Shown here: positions 24,462 through 34,279 of the stretch, piece after piece
Layout: every line of letters begins with the position of its first letter
Position numbering within the stretch: the first letter of the stretch is position 1
Notes under the pieces: generated by a model
Told to the model about the DNA's origin: nothing
The model's input: only the letters and a program-made list of their open reading frames with translations
Databases searched by the model: none
Assembly (NCBI RefSeq): GCF_011682055.1
Contig: NZ_JAAQOM010000015.1
Span: 124,001 to 188,000 of the forward strand
Reading direction: 5' to 3'
Origin: Telluria antibiotica
GTDB lineage: Bacteria; Pseudomonadota; Gammaproteobacteria; Burkholderiales; Burkholderiaceae_D
DNA: 64,000 bases
Position numbers and translations under genes: made by a program

Positions 24462-27400
24462 ATGATGGCCCGACTCTGGCAATTCTTCACCGACAGGCGT
24501 GTTCTGGCCGTGATCGGCATCGGCGTGCTCGCGGCATTCCTGCTGCTCGGCGCGGCATCCTTCGACGTGGCCCTCATCTGGGTTGCGCTGCTCGGCCTGG
24601 TGTTGCTGGGCGCGGCCGGCATCGGCTGGCTCGTCCGCGCCTGGCTGCGCAAGCGTGCCGCGCACCGGCTGGGCGACGCGATCCTGGCCGGCGCGGAGCC
24701 GGACGGCAAGGCCCAGGCGGCGCGCAACGATGCCGCCATCCTCCGCAAGGGCATGCTGGAGGCGATCAACACCATCAAGACGTCGAAGCTGGGCCTGACG
24801 CGCGGGGCGGCCGCGCTGTACGAACTGCCGTGGTACATGATCATCGGGAATCCTGCAGCCGGGAAAAGCAGCGCGATCAAGCACTCGGGCCTGACGTTCC
24901 CCATTCCCGGCAACAAGGCAGTGCAAGGCGTGGGCGGGACCCGCAATTGCGACTGGTTCTTTACCACCGACGGCATCCTGCTCGACACGGCGGGGCGTTA
25001 TTCCGTGTTCGACGGGGATCGCGCCGAGTGGTTCAGCTTTCTCGACCTGTTGCGCAAGCACCGTTCGCGCGCGCCGATCAACGGGATCCTGATCGCCGTC
25101 AGCGTCGCGGAGCTGGCGGGCGGCAGTCCCGGCGCGTCGATCGAACTGGCCAAGAGCCTGCGCACACGGGTGCAGGAGTTGACGGAACGCCTCGGTATCC
25201 ACGCACCCGTGTACGTGATCTTCACGAAGGCCGACCTCGTCGCCGGCTTCGCCGACTTCTTCCATGATTGCGAATGTACGGAGCGGGAACGCGTCTGGGG
25301 CGCCACCTTGCGCTACAACCGGCGGAGCACGCCGCAGGACGTCCTGGCATTCTTCGACCAGCATTTCGACGAACTGCACGACGGCCTCAAGGAAATGAGC
25401 CTGGCCAGCATGGCGGGCAACCGCAGTACCGCGCTGCGGCCCGGCGTGTTCACGTTCCCCCTCGAATTCGCCGCGCTCAAGCCCCAGCTGCGCGGATTCC
25501 TTGCCACCCTGTTCGAGGAAAACACGTGGCAGTTCAAGCCCGTGTTCCGGGGATTCTATTTCACCAGCGCCCTGCAGGAGGGCAGTGTCGAGACGCTGTC
25601 GGCCAACCGTGTCGCCGGCCGTTTCGACTTGCAGCTGCGTCCGCTCGGCGACGAGGGGAAGGCCGATGACGATGTGCAGAGCGTGGAGCAGTCGGGATAT
25701 TTCCTGCTGCAGTTGTTCCGCAACGTGATCTTCGCCGATCGCGACCTGGTACGCCGCTACACGAGCCCGGCCGCCGCGCGCATGAAGATCGGCGCGTTCT
25801 TCGCCGCCACGGTGCTGCTCGGCTGCGCGCTCGGAGGGTGGAGCTGGTCCTATATGGGCAACCGCCAGCTGGTCGCGAACGTCAAAACCGACCTCGACAA
25901 GGTCATGAAGCTGCAGGCCGGCCGTACCGAGTTGCAGGCGCGCCTGGAGGGGCTCGACATCCTGCAGGACCGCATCGAACAGCTCGAGAAATACCGCGAG
26001 GATCGTCCGTGGGCACTGGCGTTTGGCCTGTACCAGGGCGACGCACTGGAGCGCAAGCTGCGCGACGAGTATTTCGCGGGTGTGCGCGAAGTGATGGTGC
26101 AGCCGGTGGCCGGGGCGCTGGAGAGCTTGCTGGCGGAGATGAATGCGAACGCGTCCCAGCTTGATCCGACCGTCCGCGCGACACCCGTCGGCAAGCCGGG
26201 CCAGCCCTACCAGGACGTGTCGGCCACGAACGTCGGCGACGCCTACAACGCGCTCAAGACCTACCTGATGTTGGCGGACAAGACCCACGCCGAACCCGGC
26301 CACTTGAACGACCAGTTGACGCGCTTCTGGCGCGGCTGGCTCGAAGCGAACCGGGGCGCCATGCCGCGCGAGCAGATGATCCGCAGCGCCGAGCGCCAAC
26401 TGACCTTCGTGCTGGCCCACATCGACGACCAGGCATGGCCGCAGATCACGCCCAAGCTCAGCCTGCTGGACACCGCCCGCGAAAACCTGCGGCGCGTCGT
26501 GCGCGGCACGCCCGCGCGCGAGCGCGTGTATGCCGACATCCGTACGCGCGCATCGACCCGCTTTCCCGGCGTCACGGTCGCGCGCATCGTTGGCGAACAG
26601 GACCAGGCTCTCGTCGTGGGCAGCTACGCCGTCGGCGGCGCCTACACCCGCGAAGCCTGGGAAAAATTTGTCCAGGGCGCGATCCGTGATGCATCGACCC
26701 ATGAATTGCAAAGCAGCGACTGGGTGCTCAAGAGCGTCGCCAAGGACGACCTCACGCTGGAAGGCAGCCCGGAGCAGATCCAGAAGGCACTCGTCGACAT
26801 GTACAAGACCGATTACGCGCGTGAATGGAGCAAGTTCGTGCAGGGTGTGACCATCGCCGACCTGAGCGGCTTCGACGCCAGCGTACAGGCGATGAACCGC
26901 CTCGGTGACCCGCTGACGTCGCCGTTGGCCAAGGTGCTCAAGACCGTCCACGAACAGACTGCGTGGGACGATCCCGCGCAGGCCCGGATCGACAGCGTCA
27001 AGATCAAGCGCGGCGTCATGGGCTGGATCCGCGAAGTGGTGCTGCGGCAGGCGCCGGCCGATGCGCGCCCGATGACCGACGCCCTGGGCCCGCTGCCAGT
27101 CGGTGGCGTGCAGGTCGCCGGGCCCGTCGGGCGCGAGTTCGCCGGCGTCGCGCGGCTGGTGGGCGTGAAGGAAAAGGATGCGTCGCTGATGACCGGCTAC
27201 CTCGACGCGCTGTCGAAGCTGCGCGGTCGCTTGAACCAGCTGAAGAACCAGGGCGACCCGGGCCCCGGCGCCAAGGAACTGATGCAGCAGACCCTGGAGG
27301 GCAGCGGGTCGGAACTGGCCGACGCGCTGAAATACGTCGACGAACAGATGCTGGCGGGGATGACGGAGACACAGAAGCAGATGCTGCGGCCGCTGCTCGT

Positions 27401-28211
27401 CCGCCCGCTCGTGCAGACGTTCGCGATGATCGTGCTGCCGTCGGAATCGGAAATCAACAAGACGTGGCAGGCCCAGGTCGTCGAGCCGTTCCAGAAGACG
27501 CTGGCGGCCAAGTATCCGTTCGCATCGTCGGCCCAGATCCAGGCGACGCCGGCCGAGATCGGCCAGGTGTTCGGACCGGACGGCGTCGTCGCGAAATTCG
27601 TGGGAGCGACGATGGGCCCGCTCGTCGTACGCCGCGGCGACGTCCTCACCAGCCGCACGTGGGCCGACATCGGCATTACGCTCGCGCCGCAAGTGGTGAG
27701 CGGATTCCCCGGCTGGGTGGCGCCGCTGTCGGCCAACGGCGTCGCCGCCGGCGGCGGTCCGCAGGCCGTGTTCCAGCTGCTGCCGCTGACGGCGCCCGGC
27801 GTCACCGAGTACACGATCGAGATCGACGGCCAGCAGCTGCGCTACCGGAATACGCCGCCCGCCTGGGTCAATATGGTGCACCCGGGGCCGCAAGGCAGCA
27901 GCGGCGCGCGGATCAGCGCCGTCATCTTCGACGGGCGCTCCGTCGAGCTGTTCAACGAGCCGGGCCAGTTCGGACTGCAAAAAATGATCGAGGCGGCGAC
28001 GCAGAAACGCCTGGACGCGAGCACGCACGAATTGCGCTGGACGGTCGGCAACGTATCGGTGGCCGTCGACTTGAAGCGCGTCAGCAGCGCGGAGACTTCC
28101 GGCGGCGACGCCCAGGCAAGACAGGGTTTTCGCGGGCTGCGGCTGCCGGACGCCGTCGTCGGGCGACCGGCAGTCGGCCCCGGCCCCGTCCTGGCGGGAG
28201 CAGGCCAGTGA
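24462..28211 (+). CDS. tssM: T6SS membrane-complex protein TssM (IcmF)
   Basis: A 1249-residue inner-membrane protein that joins TssL and TssJ to form the T6SS trans-envelope channel. Two N-terminal helices (residues about 10-55) are followed by a cytoplasmic NTPase-like domain with Walker A IIGNPAAGKSS near 130 and DTAGRY. A third helix lies near 450, and the large periplasmic domain ends in a beta-rich C-terminus. MMARLWQFFTDRRVL matches the usual family beginning, so 24462 is preferred. An in-frame GTG at 24420 is possible and would add 14 residues. It overlaps tagF by GTGA. Confidence 0.93.
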   Translation: MMARLWQFFTDRRVLAVIGIGVLAAFLLLGAASFDVALIWVALLGLVLLGAAGIGWLVRAWLRKRAAHRLGDAILAGAEPDGKAQAARNDAAILRKGMLEAINTIKTSKLGLTRGAAALYELPWYMIIGNPAAGKSSAIKHSGLTFPIPGNKAVQGVGGTRNCDWFFTTDGILLDTAGRYSVFDGDRAEWFSFLDLLRKHRSRAPINGILIAVSVAELAGGSPGASIELAKSLRTRVQELTERLGIHAPVYVIFTKADLVAGFADFFHDCECTERERVWGATLRYNRRSTPQDVLAFFDQHFDELHDGLKEMSLASMAGNRSTALRPGVFTFPLEFAALKPQLRGFLATLFEENTWQFKPVFRGFYFTSALQEGSVETLSANRVAGRFDLQLRPLGDEGKADDDVQSVEQSGYFLLQLFRNVIFADRDLVRRYTSPAAARMKIGAFFAATVLLGCALGGWSWSYMGNRQLVANVKTDLDKVMKLQAGRTELQARLEGLDILQDRIEQLEKYREDRPWALAFGLYQGDALERKLRDEYFAGVREVMVQPVAGALESLLAEMNANASQLDPTVRATPVGKPGQPYQDVSATNVGDAYNALKTYLMLADKTHAEPGHLNDQLTRFWRGWLEANRGAMPREQMIRSAERQLTFVLAHIDDQAWPQITPKLSLLDTARENLRRVVRGTPARERVYADIRTRASTRFPGVTVARIVGEQDQALVVGSYAVGGAYTREAWEKFVQGAIRDASTHELQSSDWVLKSVAKDDLTLEGSPEQIQKALVDMYKTDYAREWSKFVQGVTIADLSGFDASVQAMNRLGDPLTSPLAKVLKTVHEQTAWDDPAQARIDSVKIKRGVMGWIREVVLRQAPADARPMTDALGPLPVGGVQVAGPVGREFAGVARLVGVKEKDASLMTGYLDALSKLRGRLNQLKNQGDPGPGAKELMQQTLEGSGSELADALKYVDEQMLAGMTETQKQMLRPLLVRPLVQTFAMIVLPSESEINKTWQAQVVEPFQKTLAAKYPFASSAQIQATPAEIGQVFGPDGVVAKFVGATMGPLVVRRGDVLTSRTWADIGITLAPQVVSGFPGWVAPLSANGVAAGGGPQAVFQLLPLTAPGVTEYTIEIDGQQLRYRNTPPAWVNMVHPGPQGSSGARISAVIFDGRSVELFNEPGQFGLQKMIEAATQKRLDASTHELRWTVGNVSVAVDLKRVSSAETSGGDAQARQGFRGLRLPDAVVGRPAVGPGPVLAGAGQ

Positions 28212-29197
28212 ACCGCGCAGCGAGCCGCGCCGTGCTGCGCGAGCCCGTCCTGAGCCGGATCGCTTATTTCGGCAAGATCCCGGCGCACAGCGACTTCGTC
28301 AAACCGGCCGACGATCAGCCCGTCCTGGGCATGCTGGACGACTGGATCGCCCAGGTGATGACGCGCTTGCCGTCCGACGCGCGCTGGAAGCTGAACTACG
28401 ATGCGATGGCGCCGGCCAGCTTCGCCTTCGTCGGCCCGGACCGGCGACACGCCGTCGCGGGCCACCTCGTCGCCAGCCACGACCGCTCGGGGCGGCGTTT
28501 TCCGTTCCTGATGATGCGCACGGTCGATGTCCCCGATCCGGCCGGTTTCGCGGCGCGTTGTCCGCTTGCTTTCGGCCCGTTGTGGGACTATCTGGAAACC
28601 ATGGCGCCGCGTGTGCTGGGCAGCGGCGATCCCAGCGCCCACCTGCAGGCAATCGCGGACGCTCCGGTGGCGCTCGGCGAGTACGACGCCGCGTTGGCCA
28701 GCTATCTCGCGTTGTCCACCGTGAGCGAATTGACGGTGCAGCTGGAGGCGCCCGCGAATCGCATGATTCTCGGGCTCGGCCTGCTGCTGCAGCCCGTCAT
28801 GCACAGCCGTCCCGCCAGCCTCCACAAGAGCCTGGTGCTGCCGCTGCCGCGCGATGCCGCGTTGCGCCACGTTGCCGCCGCTTTCTGGCTGGAGCTCGTG
28901 CTGCCGTTCATCCGGAAGAGCGGCTTCGACCTCGTGCTGTTCGTGACGCGCGTGCGCGAGCGTCCGGCCCTGGTCGTCGGGTTCGGCGCCATGGCGGCAG
29001 GGACGCTCCATGCGCTGATCGATCCGCTCGTCGCCGCCGAGCAGCAGGTGCATCTCGACGACGATGCCTGGATCGACGAACAACTTGGCGTGGACATCGA
29101 CATGCGCACGCTGGCGAGTTATCTCGAGCAGCCCGCGCTGCCCTTGCGCCTCGCACGCGAACTGTTCCTGGACACCTTCATCGGAGCCGCGCCTTGA
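28208..29197 (+). CDS. tagF: T6SS-associated protein TagF
   Basis: A 329-residue cytoplasmic protein with the defining N-terminal signature AYFGKIPAHSDFV (residues about 19-31) and GRRFPFLMMR of the TagF/ImpM family. In Pseudomonas TagF is a post-translational repressor of T6SS. The start is a GTG that overlaps the tssM stop (GTGA), and the stop overlaps the next start (TTGA). The three genes are thus coupled. No ppkA/pppA kinase-phosphatase genes accompany it here, so the regulatory route is unclear. Confidence 0.9.
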   Translation: MNRAASRAVLREPVLSRIAYFGKIPAHSDFVKPADDQPVLGMLDDWIAQVMTRLPSDARWKLNYDAMAPASFAFVGPDRRHAVAGHLVASHDRSGRRFPFLMMRTVDVPDPAGFAARCPLAFGPLWDYLETMAPRVLGSGDPSAHLQAIADAPVALGEYDAALASYLALSTVSELTVQLEAPANRMILGLGLLLQPVMHSRPASLHKSLVLPLPRDAALRHVAAAFWLELVLPFIRKSGFDLVLFVTRVRERPALVVGFGAMAAGTLHALIDPLVAAEQQVHLDDDAWIDEQLGVDIDMRTLASYLEQPALPLRLARELFLDTFIGAAP

Positions 29198-29979
29198 ATC
29201 CGACAACCTCGCCCCTCAATAGACTGGTTCTGTGCGCCATCGTCGCGGCAGCAAGCTGGGTACCGCCTGTCGCCCTGGCCGATGCGGCCGCGCCCATTGT
29301 CGTCTCCGGCACGGTTGGCGACGAGGCCAGCAGGGCCGCCGTCCTCGCACGCCTGCGTGCCGTGTACGGTGCGGACCGGATCGTGGACCAGCTCGTCGTC
29401 GGACGCGTGTCGATGCCGGCGAACTGGAACGACCACGTCGCCAAGCTGATCGGCCCGGACCTGAAACTGATCAGCCGTGGGCAATTGCAGGTCGACGGCA
29501 CGAACGTCAGCCTGCGCGGCGACGTTGCGAGCGAGTCCCAGCGCACGCAGGTCGCAAGCGACATTGCCCTGGCACTCGACCCGGGCTATACGGTCAACAA
29601 CGGCTTGCGCGTGGCGGCGTCGGAGCAAGGTATGCTGGATGCGGCGTTGGCCAACCGCATCATCGAATTCGAATCCGGCCAGGCGACGCTCACCGATTCC
29701 GGCAAGGCCATCCTTGACCAGATGAGCGTGGCGCTGCTGCGCCTGAAGGACAAGCGGGTCGAAGTCATCGGCCACACGGACAATGCCGGGTCCCGCGCCG
29801 GCAACCTGTCGCTCAGCCAGGCGCGGGCGGAGGCCGTGAAGGCGTACGTGGTCGGACGCGGCATCAAGGCCGACATGATCGGCGTGTCCGGCGAAGGCCC
29901 CGATCGCCCCGTGGCCGACAACCGCACGCCCGAGGGCAGGGCGCGCAACCGGCGCATCGAGTTCAAGGTCGTGCAGTGA
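29194..29979 (+). CDS. exported OmpA/BON-domain protein of the T6SS locus
   Basis: A 261-residue exported protein. After a signal peptide (LCAIVAAASWVPPVALADA) come two BON-like repeats (SGTVGDEASRAAVLARLRAV, then LRGDVASESQRTQVASDIA). The C-terminal OmpA domain (IIEFESGQATLTDSGKA, VIGHTDNAGSRAGNLSLSQAR, NRRIEF) binds peptidoglycan. The start appears to be TTG at 29194 overlapping the tagF stop. The window's TssL lacks a peptidoglycan-binding domain, so this protein may anchor the membrane complex to the wall, as TagL/TagN do elsewhere. Confidence 0.83.
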   Translation: MNPTTSPLNRLVLCAIVAAASWVPPVALADAAAPIVVSGTVGDEASRAAVLARLRAVYGADRIVDQLVVGRVSMPANWNDHVAKLIGPDLKLISRGQLQVDGTNVSLRGDVASESQRTQVASDIALALDPGYTVNNGLRVAASEQGMLDAALANRIIEFESGQATLTDSGKAILDQMSVALLRLKDKRVEVIGHTDNAGSRAGNLSLSQARAEAVKAYVVGRGIKADMIGVSGEGPDRPVADNRTPEGRARNRRIEFKVVQ

Positions 29980-30063
29980 CGTCTGCGCTGCGGGCCGTGC
30001 AGCAACGGGATGTCGCTCGTTTTGTTGTATATTTACAAGGTTAATATATAGGCAATAGAGCGC

Positions 30064-31365
30064 ATGAAAATTGGCATGCAGACGTGGGGCAGCCACGGCG
30101 ACATCCGGCCTTTCCTCGCCCTTGCGGAAGGCTTGCAGGCGGCGGGAAACGACGTGCATCTGTTGATCACGTGCGTCGACAGCGACGCCTACCGCGACAT
30201 TGTGTCGGCCGCGGGCGTGAAGATCACTCTCGTCGCGTCGCCCGTGCTCACGCCGGAACAGCAGGAAAACATCGGCCGGACAGCGTACGCGATCCGCAAT
30301 CCGATGACGCAGATGAAGGCCATCCTGCGCCTGTGCCTGGAACCGGTCGAGGACGCCATGTTCGACGCGGCGCGCCGGTTGTGCGCAGAGTCCGACGTGC
30401 TGATCGGCCACTATTTCCTTTACCCGTTGCAGACCGCCGCGGAGTCGGCCGGGCGGCCCTATGTCAGCGTCCTGTTGTCGCACGCGGGCGTGCCCAGCGA
30501 CTTCGATCACCCGTTGACCATGCCCGGCGCCGGAAAGGTCGTTCATCGCCTGCTCTGGTGGCTGACCAGGACGCTGCTCAACCGAGGATTGAAGCACTAC
30601 CCCGACCGATTGCGCGCGCAGCTCGGCATGGCGCCCCTGCGCGACGTCGTCACGCAGATCTGGCTGTCGCAGCATCTCACGCTGGTGGCCGTGAGCCCCA
30701 CGATGTGCGCCGCGCGGCCGGACTGGCCGGTGCCGGTTCGTGTCTGCGGATTCCTCGACATGCCGAACCTTGCCATGGAAGGGCAGCTGTCGCCCGATCT
30801 CACCGATTTTCTCGCCGCCGGCGAGGCACCGGTGTACATGACGTTCGGCAGTTGGATGCCGCGTGACCGCATGGGCCAGGCGAAGGTCGTGCGCCTGTTG
30901 ACCGCGGCCGCGCGCCAGGCCGGTTGCCGTGCCATCATCCAGGCGCCGTCGGCGGCGGCGTGCGGATTCCATGGCGATGGCAATATTCTGTACGTCGCGA
31001 CGGCGCCGCACCACGCCGTATTTCCCCGCTGCCGCGCGATCGTCCACCACGGCGGCGCGGGCACGACGCAGTCCGCCATGCGCGCGGGGACGCCGTCCGT
31101 CGTCGTCGCCAACATCAGCGAGCAGGAGCATTGGGGCAAGGAGTTGCGCCGCCTGGGCATCGGGGGCAGGCCCGTCAAGCGCCGCAACGTGACGGCGGCC
31201 GCGCTGGCAAGGCGCATCCGGGACGTGCTGGCGGCGCCGGCAATGACGGCGCGTGCCGCGCAGGTCGCCGACGCCATGGCGGCCGAACGCGGCGTCGACA
31301 CCGCCGTCGATCTCGTCATGCGCACGTTCGCGCAGCGCCAGGCGGATGCCGCGGCCGTGCGTTGA
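30064..31365 (+). CDS. GT1-type glycosyltransferase (UGT/MurG fold)
   Basis: A 433-residue cytoplasmic glycosyltransferase related to sterol/flavonoid and macrolide UGTs. It has MKIGMQTWGSHGDIRPFLAL at the N-terminus, VYMTFGSW in the middle and the donor-binding signature HHGGAGTTQSAMRAGTPSVV at about residue 322. Such enzymes glycosylate lipids or small hydrophobic molecules. It lies between two T6SS blocks, but AT-rich DNA upstream (30010-30060, with TATATTTACAAGG and TAATATATAGG) suggests its own promoter. No link to secretion is proven; it may be a passenger gene or make a surface glycolipid. Confidence 0.85.
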   Translation: MKIGMQTWGSHGDIRPFLALAEGLQAAGNDVHLLITCVDSDAYRDIVSAAGVKITLVASPVLTPEQQENIGRTAYAIRNPMTQMKAILRLCLEPVEDAMFDAARRLCAESDVLIGHYFLYPLQTAAESAGRPYVSVLLSHAGVPSDFDHPLTMPGAGKVVHRLLWWLTRTLLNRGLKHYPDRLRAQLGMAPLRDVVTQIWLSQHLTLVAVSPTMCAARPDWPVPVRVCGFLDMPNLAMEGQLSPDLTDFLAAGEAPVYMTFGSWMPRDRMGQAKVVRLLTAAARQAGCRAIIQAPSAAACGFHGDGNILYVATAPHHAVFPRCRAIVHHGGAGTTQSAMRAGTPSVVVANISEQEHWGKELRRLGIGGRPVKRRNVTAAALARRIRDVLAAPAMTARAAQVADAMAAERGVDTAVDLVMRTFAQRQADAAAVR

Positions 31366-31377
31366 CTGGAGCCTGCG

Positions 31378-32139
31378 TCAGGGCAGCGTGATCGTCACGT
31401 TGGCCGACCGCGGCGGCAGCTTGATGAGATCGTTGTAGCTGGCCAGCGCCCGGTCGGTCTCGCTGCCGAGCGCATTGCGATACCCCAGGTACGCGCCCAG
31501 GCCGGCGAGTGCGAACACGCCGCACAACACCCACTGCGACGTGTCGCTGCGCAGCTTGTGGACGATCTGGTCGGGACGGTCCGCATGCGGCGCGAAAGCG
31601 CGGCTCTTGCCGCGCATGCGGGCGATTTCGTCGCCCAGGCGCGCCGTCAGGTAATTCAGTTTATCCGGCCCGTCCAACGCGAAGCGGCCGCGGAAGCCGA
31701 GCAGCAGGCACAAATGGTAGACCTCGAGCGCCTGCAGGTGGACGCTGCCCTTGGCGCGCAAGTCGTCGAGGCGCTGGAAGAAATGTTCGCCGGCCAGCTG
31801 GTCACCGAACAGGCGTAGTTGCAGGGGACGGGTCTCCCACGCTTCGCGGATCGCGTAATCCGCGCCGAGGATGATTTCGTCGACGGCCGCGCAGAACGCG
31901 TACTTGGCGGCCGTCACGTCGTCGGCCCCGATGCCGAGCGCCTTGGCGCTGCGGTCGACGTCGCCTAGGAAGGACGTCATGCGGTCGGCGAACCCGTCCT
32001 GGTCGTGCGGACCGCAGCCGCGCTTGAGCAGGAACAGCGCATAGAAGCCCTCGTACATCAGATCGACGAGGGAGCCGGGGGCGGTGCCGGCGGCGCCGCG
32101 CTGGGAGGGCGCGGCGCGCCGTTCGACGGGATGATTCAT
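31378..32139 (-). CDS. tssL: T6SS membrane-complex protein TssL (DotU)
   Basis: A 253-residue inner-membrane protein. The cytoplasmic DotU domain spans about residues 25-185 (LMYEGFYALFLLKRG, EAWETRPLQLRLFGDQLAGEHFF in two parts, and YHLCLLLGFRGRF). A single C-terminal helix follows (WVLCGVFALAGLGAYLGY) with a very short periplasmic tail. It partners TssM and docks the baseplate through TssK. It has no fused OmpA domain. It overlaps tssK by 4 bp (ATGA). Confidence 0.94.
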   Translation of the reverse strand: MNHPVERRAAPSQRGAAGTAPGSLVDLMYEGFYALFLLKRGCGPHDQDGFADRMTSFLGDVDRSAKALGIGADDVTAAKYAFCAAVDEIILGADYAIREAWETRPLQLRLFGDQLAGEHFFQRLDDLRAKGSVHLQALEVYHLCLLLGFRGRFALDGPDKLNYLTARLGDEIARMRGKSRAFAPHADRPDQIVHKLRSDTSQWVLCGVFALAGLGAYLGYRNALGSETDRALASYNDLIKLPPRSANVTITLP

Positions 32140-33482
32140 GCTGCGATCGCAATCAATTCGAGGGTGAGGTCACGGATGCCGTTCGGGACGTAGATCGAGA
32201 TGGCCTGCGCCTTGAGCATGCTGTCGTACAGGACCCCGCGGTTCTCGAGCACGAAATAGACCATGTCGGGCCGCACGGGCAGCGCGCTCGGCACCTTGGG
32301 CGCGTGCACGAGCTTGACGCCGGGCATTGCCGTCAGCACCAGCTTGTCGACGTCTTCGGGACCGCCGATCTTGAAGCGCAGCGGGACGATGTCGACGAGT
32401 TGCAACGCGGGCAGGTCGGCCGCGACGCCCAGGTACAGCGTCGTCTGGGGCGTGATCTTGCCGGAGTCGAGCGCGCCGAGATGGTAGGACGGGCGGTCGT
32501 TCGACAGCGCGATCGCGAAATAGCGGGACGAGATCACGGTGTCGAGCAGGTCGCGCAGGATGCCGTCCAGGCGGGCGAAGGCCGGGCCGGGATCCTGATG
32601 CGCATACGCGGGCAGGTCTTCCAGCCTCGCCGTGCGCGAAAACGTCATCAGGCCGCCGGCCAGGGCCAGCAAGTCCTGGAACAGGCGTTCCGGGTGCAAC
32701 TCGCGGTGGGCCAGGTAATGGGTCAGCGCGGCATAGCCCGTGCTGACCGTGTGCAGCAGCCAGAACGAGGCGACGTCACCGCCGCGCAGTTCGACGACGT
32801 GCCGCCCCGGTTCGCGGTAATGGCCGTACAGGGCGTTCACCTTCGCCAGCAGTTTTTCCATCAGGCGCACGAGGCGCCCGTGCAGGCCCGGCGCGCCCGC
32901 GAGCGACAGGCTGGGCGGCGTGAACGCCTGGTCCGCTTCGAAGCCGCCCGTCGCCACGCGCTGCAGACGCACGAGAGGAAAGCTGTCGTAGGCGTCGAGC
33001 GATTCGAGTTCGGAGATTAGGCGCACGGTGCGCGTCAGGAAGGCGACAGGGGCCGGCGCGGCCTGGCTGAACAGGTCCTGCGTGTCGTGCTCGCGCTGGC
33101 CGAAGCGGGCATCCGGACGCGTTTCGCCGTGCGGCGCGCAATTGTCGCCGTGCGGTTTCAGGACGGGCAGCGCGGCATGGAAGCGGATCGCCTGCACGTC
33201 GGGCGGCAGCTCGTCCAGGCGCACCTGCGGCGGCAGCGGATCGCGGTCCGGGGCGCGTACGAGCTCGCCGTCCGGGAAGATCAGCGACAACTCCGTCACG
33301 CGCAGCGTGTCGGCCTTCAGCGCATCCGTATCGATGGCGAGCCGGCGCACGCCCCAGCAATAGGGATGGAGCGCGTTGGCCGTCTCGTTCAGGCGCGCCT
33401 CGTGATAGCGGTCCTGTTGCTGGAAGTGCTGGGGACGCAGGAACAACCCTTCACCCCACAAGACTTTCGATGGCGTAGTCAT
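32136..33482 (-). CDS. tssK: T6SS baseplate protein TssK
   Basis: A 448-residue cytoplasmic protein with the classic beginning VLWGEGLFLRPQHFQQQDRY and the family segments HVVELRGGDVASFWLL and FSRTARLEDLPAYAH. TssK trimers connect the baseplate to TssL/TssM and, in other systems, bind TssF-TssG. The gene order J-K-L on the minus strand and the 4-bp overlap with tssL are typical. TssF and TssG, its usual wedge partners, are not encoded in this window. Confidence 0.95.
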   Translation of the reverse strand: MTTPSKVLWGEGLFLRPQHFQQQDRYHEARLNETANALHPYCWGVRRLAIDTDALKADTLRVTELSLIFPDGELVRAPDRDPLPPQVRLDELPPDVQAIRFHAALPVLKPHGDNCAPHGETRPDARFGQREHDTQDLFSQAAPAPVAFLTRTVRLISELESLDAYDSFPLVRLQRVATGGFEADQAFTPPSLSLAGAPGLHGRLVRLMEKLLAKVNALYGHYREPGRHVVELRGGDVASFWLLHTVSTGYAALTHYLAHRELHPERLFQDLLALAGGLMTFSRTARLEDLPAYAHQDPGPAFARLDGILRDLLDTVISSRYFAIALSNDRPSYHLGALDSGKITPQTTLYLGVAADLPALQLVDIVPLRFKIGGPEDVDKLVLTAMPGVKLVHAPKVPSALPVRPDMVYFVLENRGVLYDSMLKAQAISIYVPNGIRDLTLELIAIAA

Positions 33483-33530
33483 GAGCCTCCCGATTCATAA
33501 ACTTCTAGCTTGCTGGAAACGCAGCGGCGT

Positions 33531-34094
33531 TCATTGACAGTGGACAAGAGACCCCGCCGGCGCGGCGCCCGTGCCGACCGTCAGCGCGCAAGCGTGCAGG
33601 CCGACCGTCACGCCAGCCCGCTCGGCGTCTGCGGCCGCAAATGCGACGCGCCAGCCCTGCGCGGCCGGCGCGTGGAACAGGGCGACGACGCCGAGCCACG
33701 GCGTGTCGAGCGAGACCTTGTCGTTGATATCGAGTTTCTGGCCAGGCACGAGGCTGATTTCCCTGACGTCGACGAGGTCGGTGCCGAGGGCGTCGCGCTC
33801 CGCCTGCGGCGACAGGAACGCGGCATACGGCGCCTGGTCGAACGCGGCGCGCTGGCGCAGCTTGTAGATGCGCACCAGCAGCGCGAGCGGCTGCCCCCGT
33901 GCGTCGACGTTCAGCCGCGGCGCGGCGTGCAGGTGTACGACGACGTTGCGCGGCGGCTGCTGCGCTTCCGGCAGGGGCGGCGGCTTGCGCAACCCGATGG
34001 CTTCCAATGCGCTGCCGCCCAATGTGCCGGCCCCGCCCGCACAGCCGCCCAGCAGCGAGGCCAGGCAGCACAACCCCATCCATGATCGCATCAT
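33531..34094 (-). CDS. tssJ: T6SS outer-membrane lipoprotein TssJ
   Basis: A 187-residue lipoprotein. The signal peptide ends in a lipobox (LLGGC, Cys about residue 18), and a transthyretin-like beta-sandwich follows (VVVHLHAAPRLNVDARGQPL, LLVRIYKLRQRAAF). It anchors TssM to the outer membrane. The ATG at 34094 has AAGGAA about 6 bases upstream; a second ATG is the next codon. It is the first gene of tssJ-tssK-tssL and is divergent from the TPR lipoprotein, with 185 bp between them. Confidence 0.92.
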   Translation of the reverse strand: MMRSWMGLCCLASLLGGCAGGAGTLGGSALEAIGLRKPPPLPEAQQPPRNVVVHLHAAPRLNVDARGQPLALLVRIYKLRQRAAFDQAPYAAFLSPQAERDALGTDLVDVREISLVPGQKLDINDKVSLDTPWLGVVALFHAPAAQGWRVAFAAADAERAGVTVGLHACALTVGTGAAPAGSLVHCQ

Positions 34095-34279
34095 CGGCGT
34101 TCCTTGCGTTCAATAAAGAGACAGGAAGATTTAACGGGATTGCACGCCGGGCGCGCTGACCGGGCGCAACGGCCTTTTCGACGAGGCGCAATCGACGGGT
34201 CAAGGAGCGTTGATAACACGCAATTCTTCCCGGAAATCGATCACCAATAATGGCGTCTGATTTCAACCGGGAGAGCCTC

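Noticed and set aside
24393..28028. Very long open frame (about 1211 codons) opposite tssM
   Set aside because: It is the antisense frame of a GC-rich gene, has Arg/His/Gln-rich low-complexity composition, no family resemblance, and tssM is certain.
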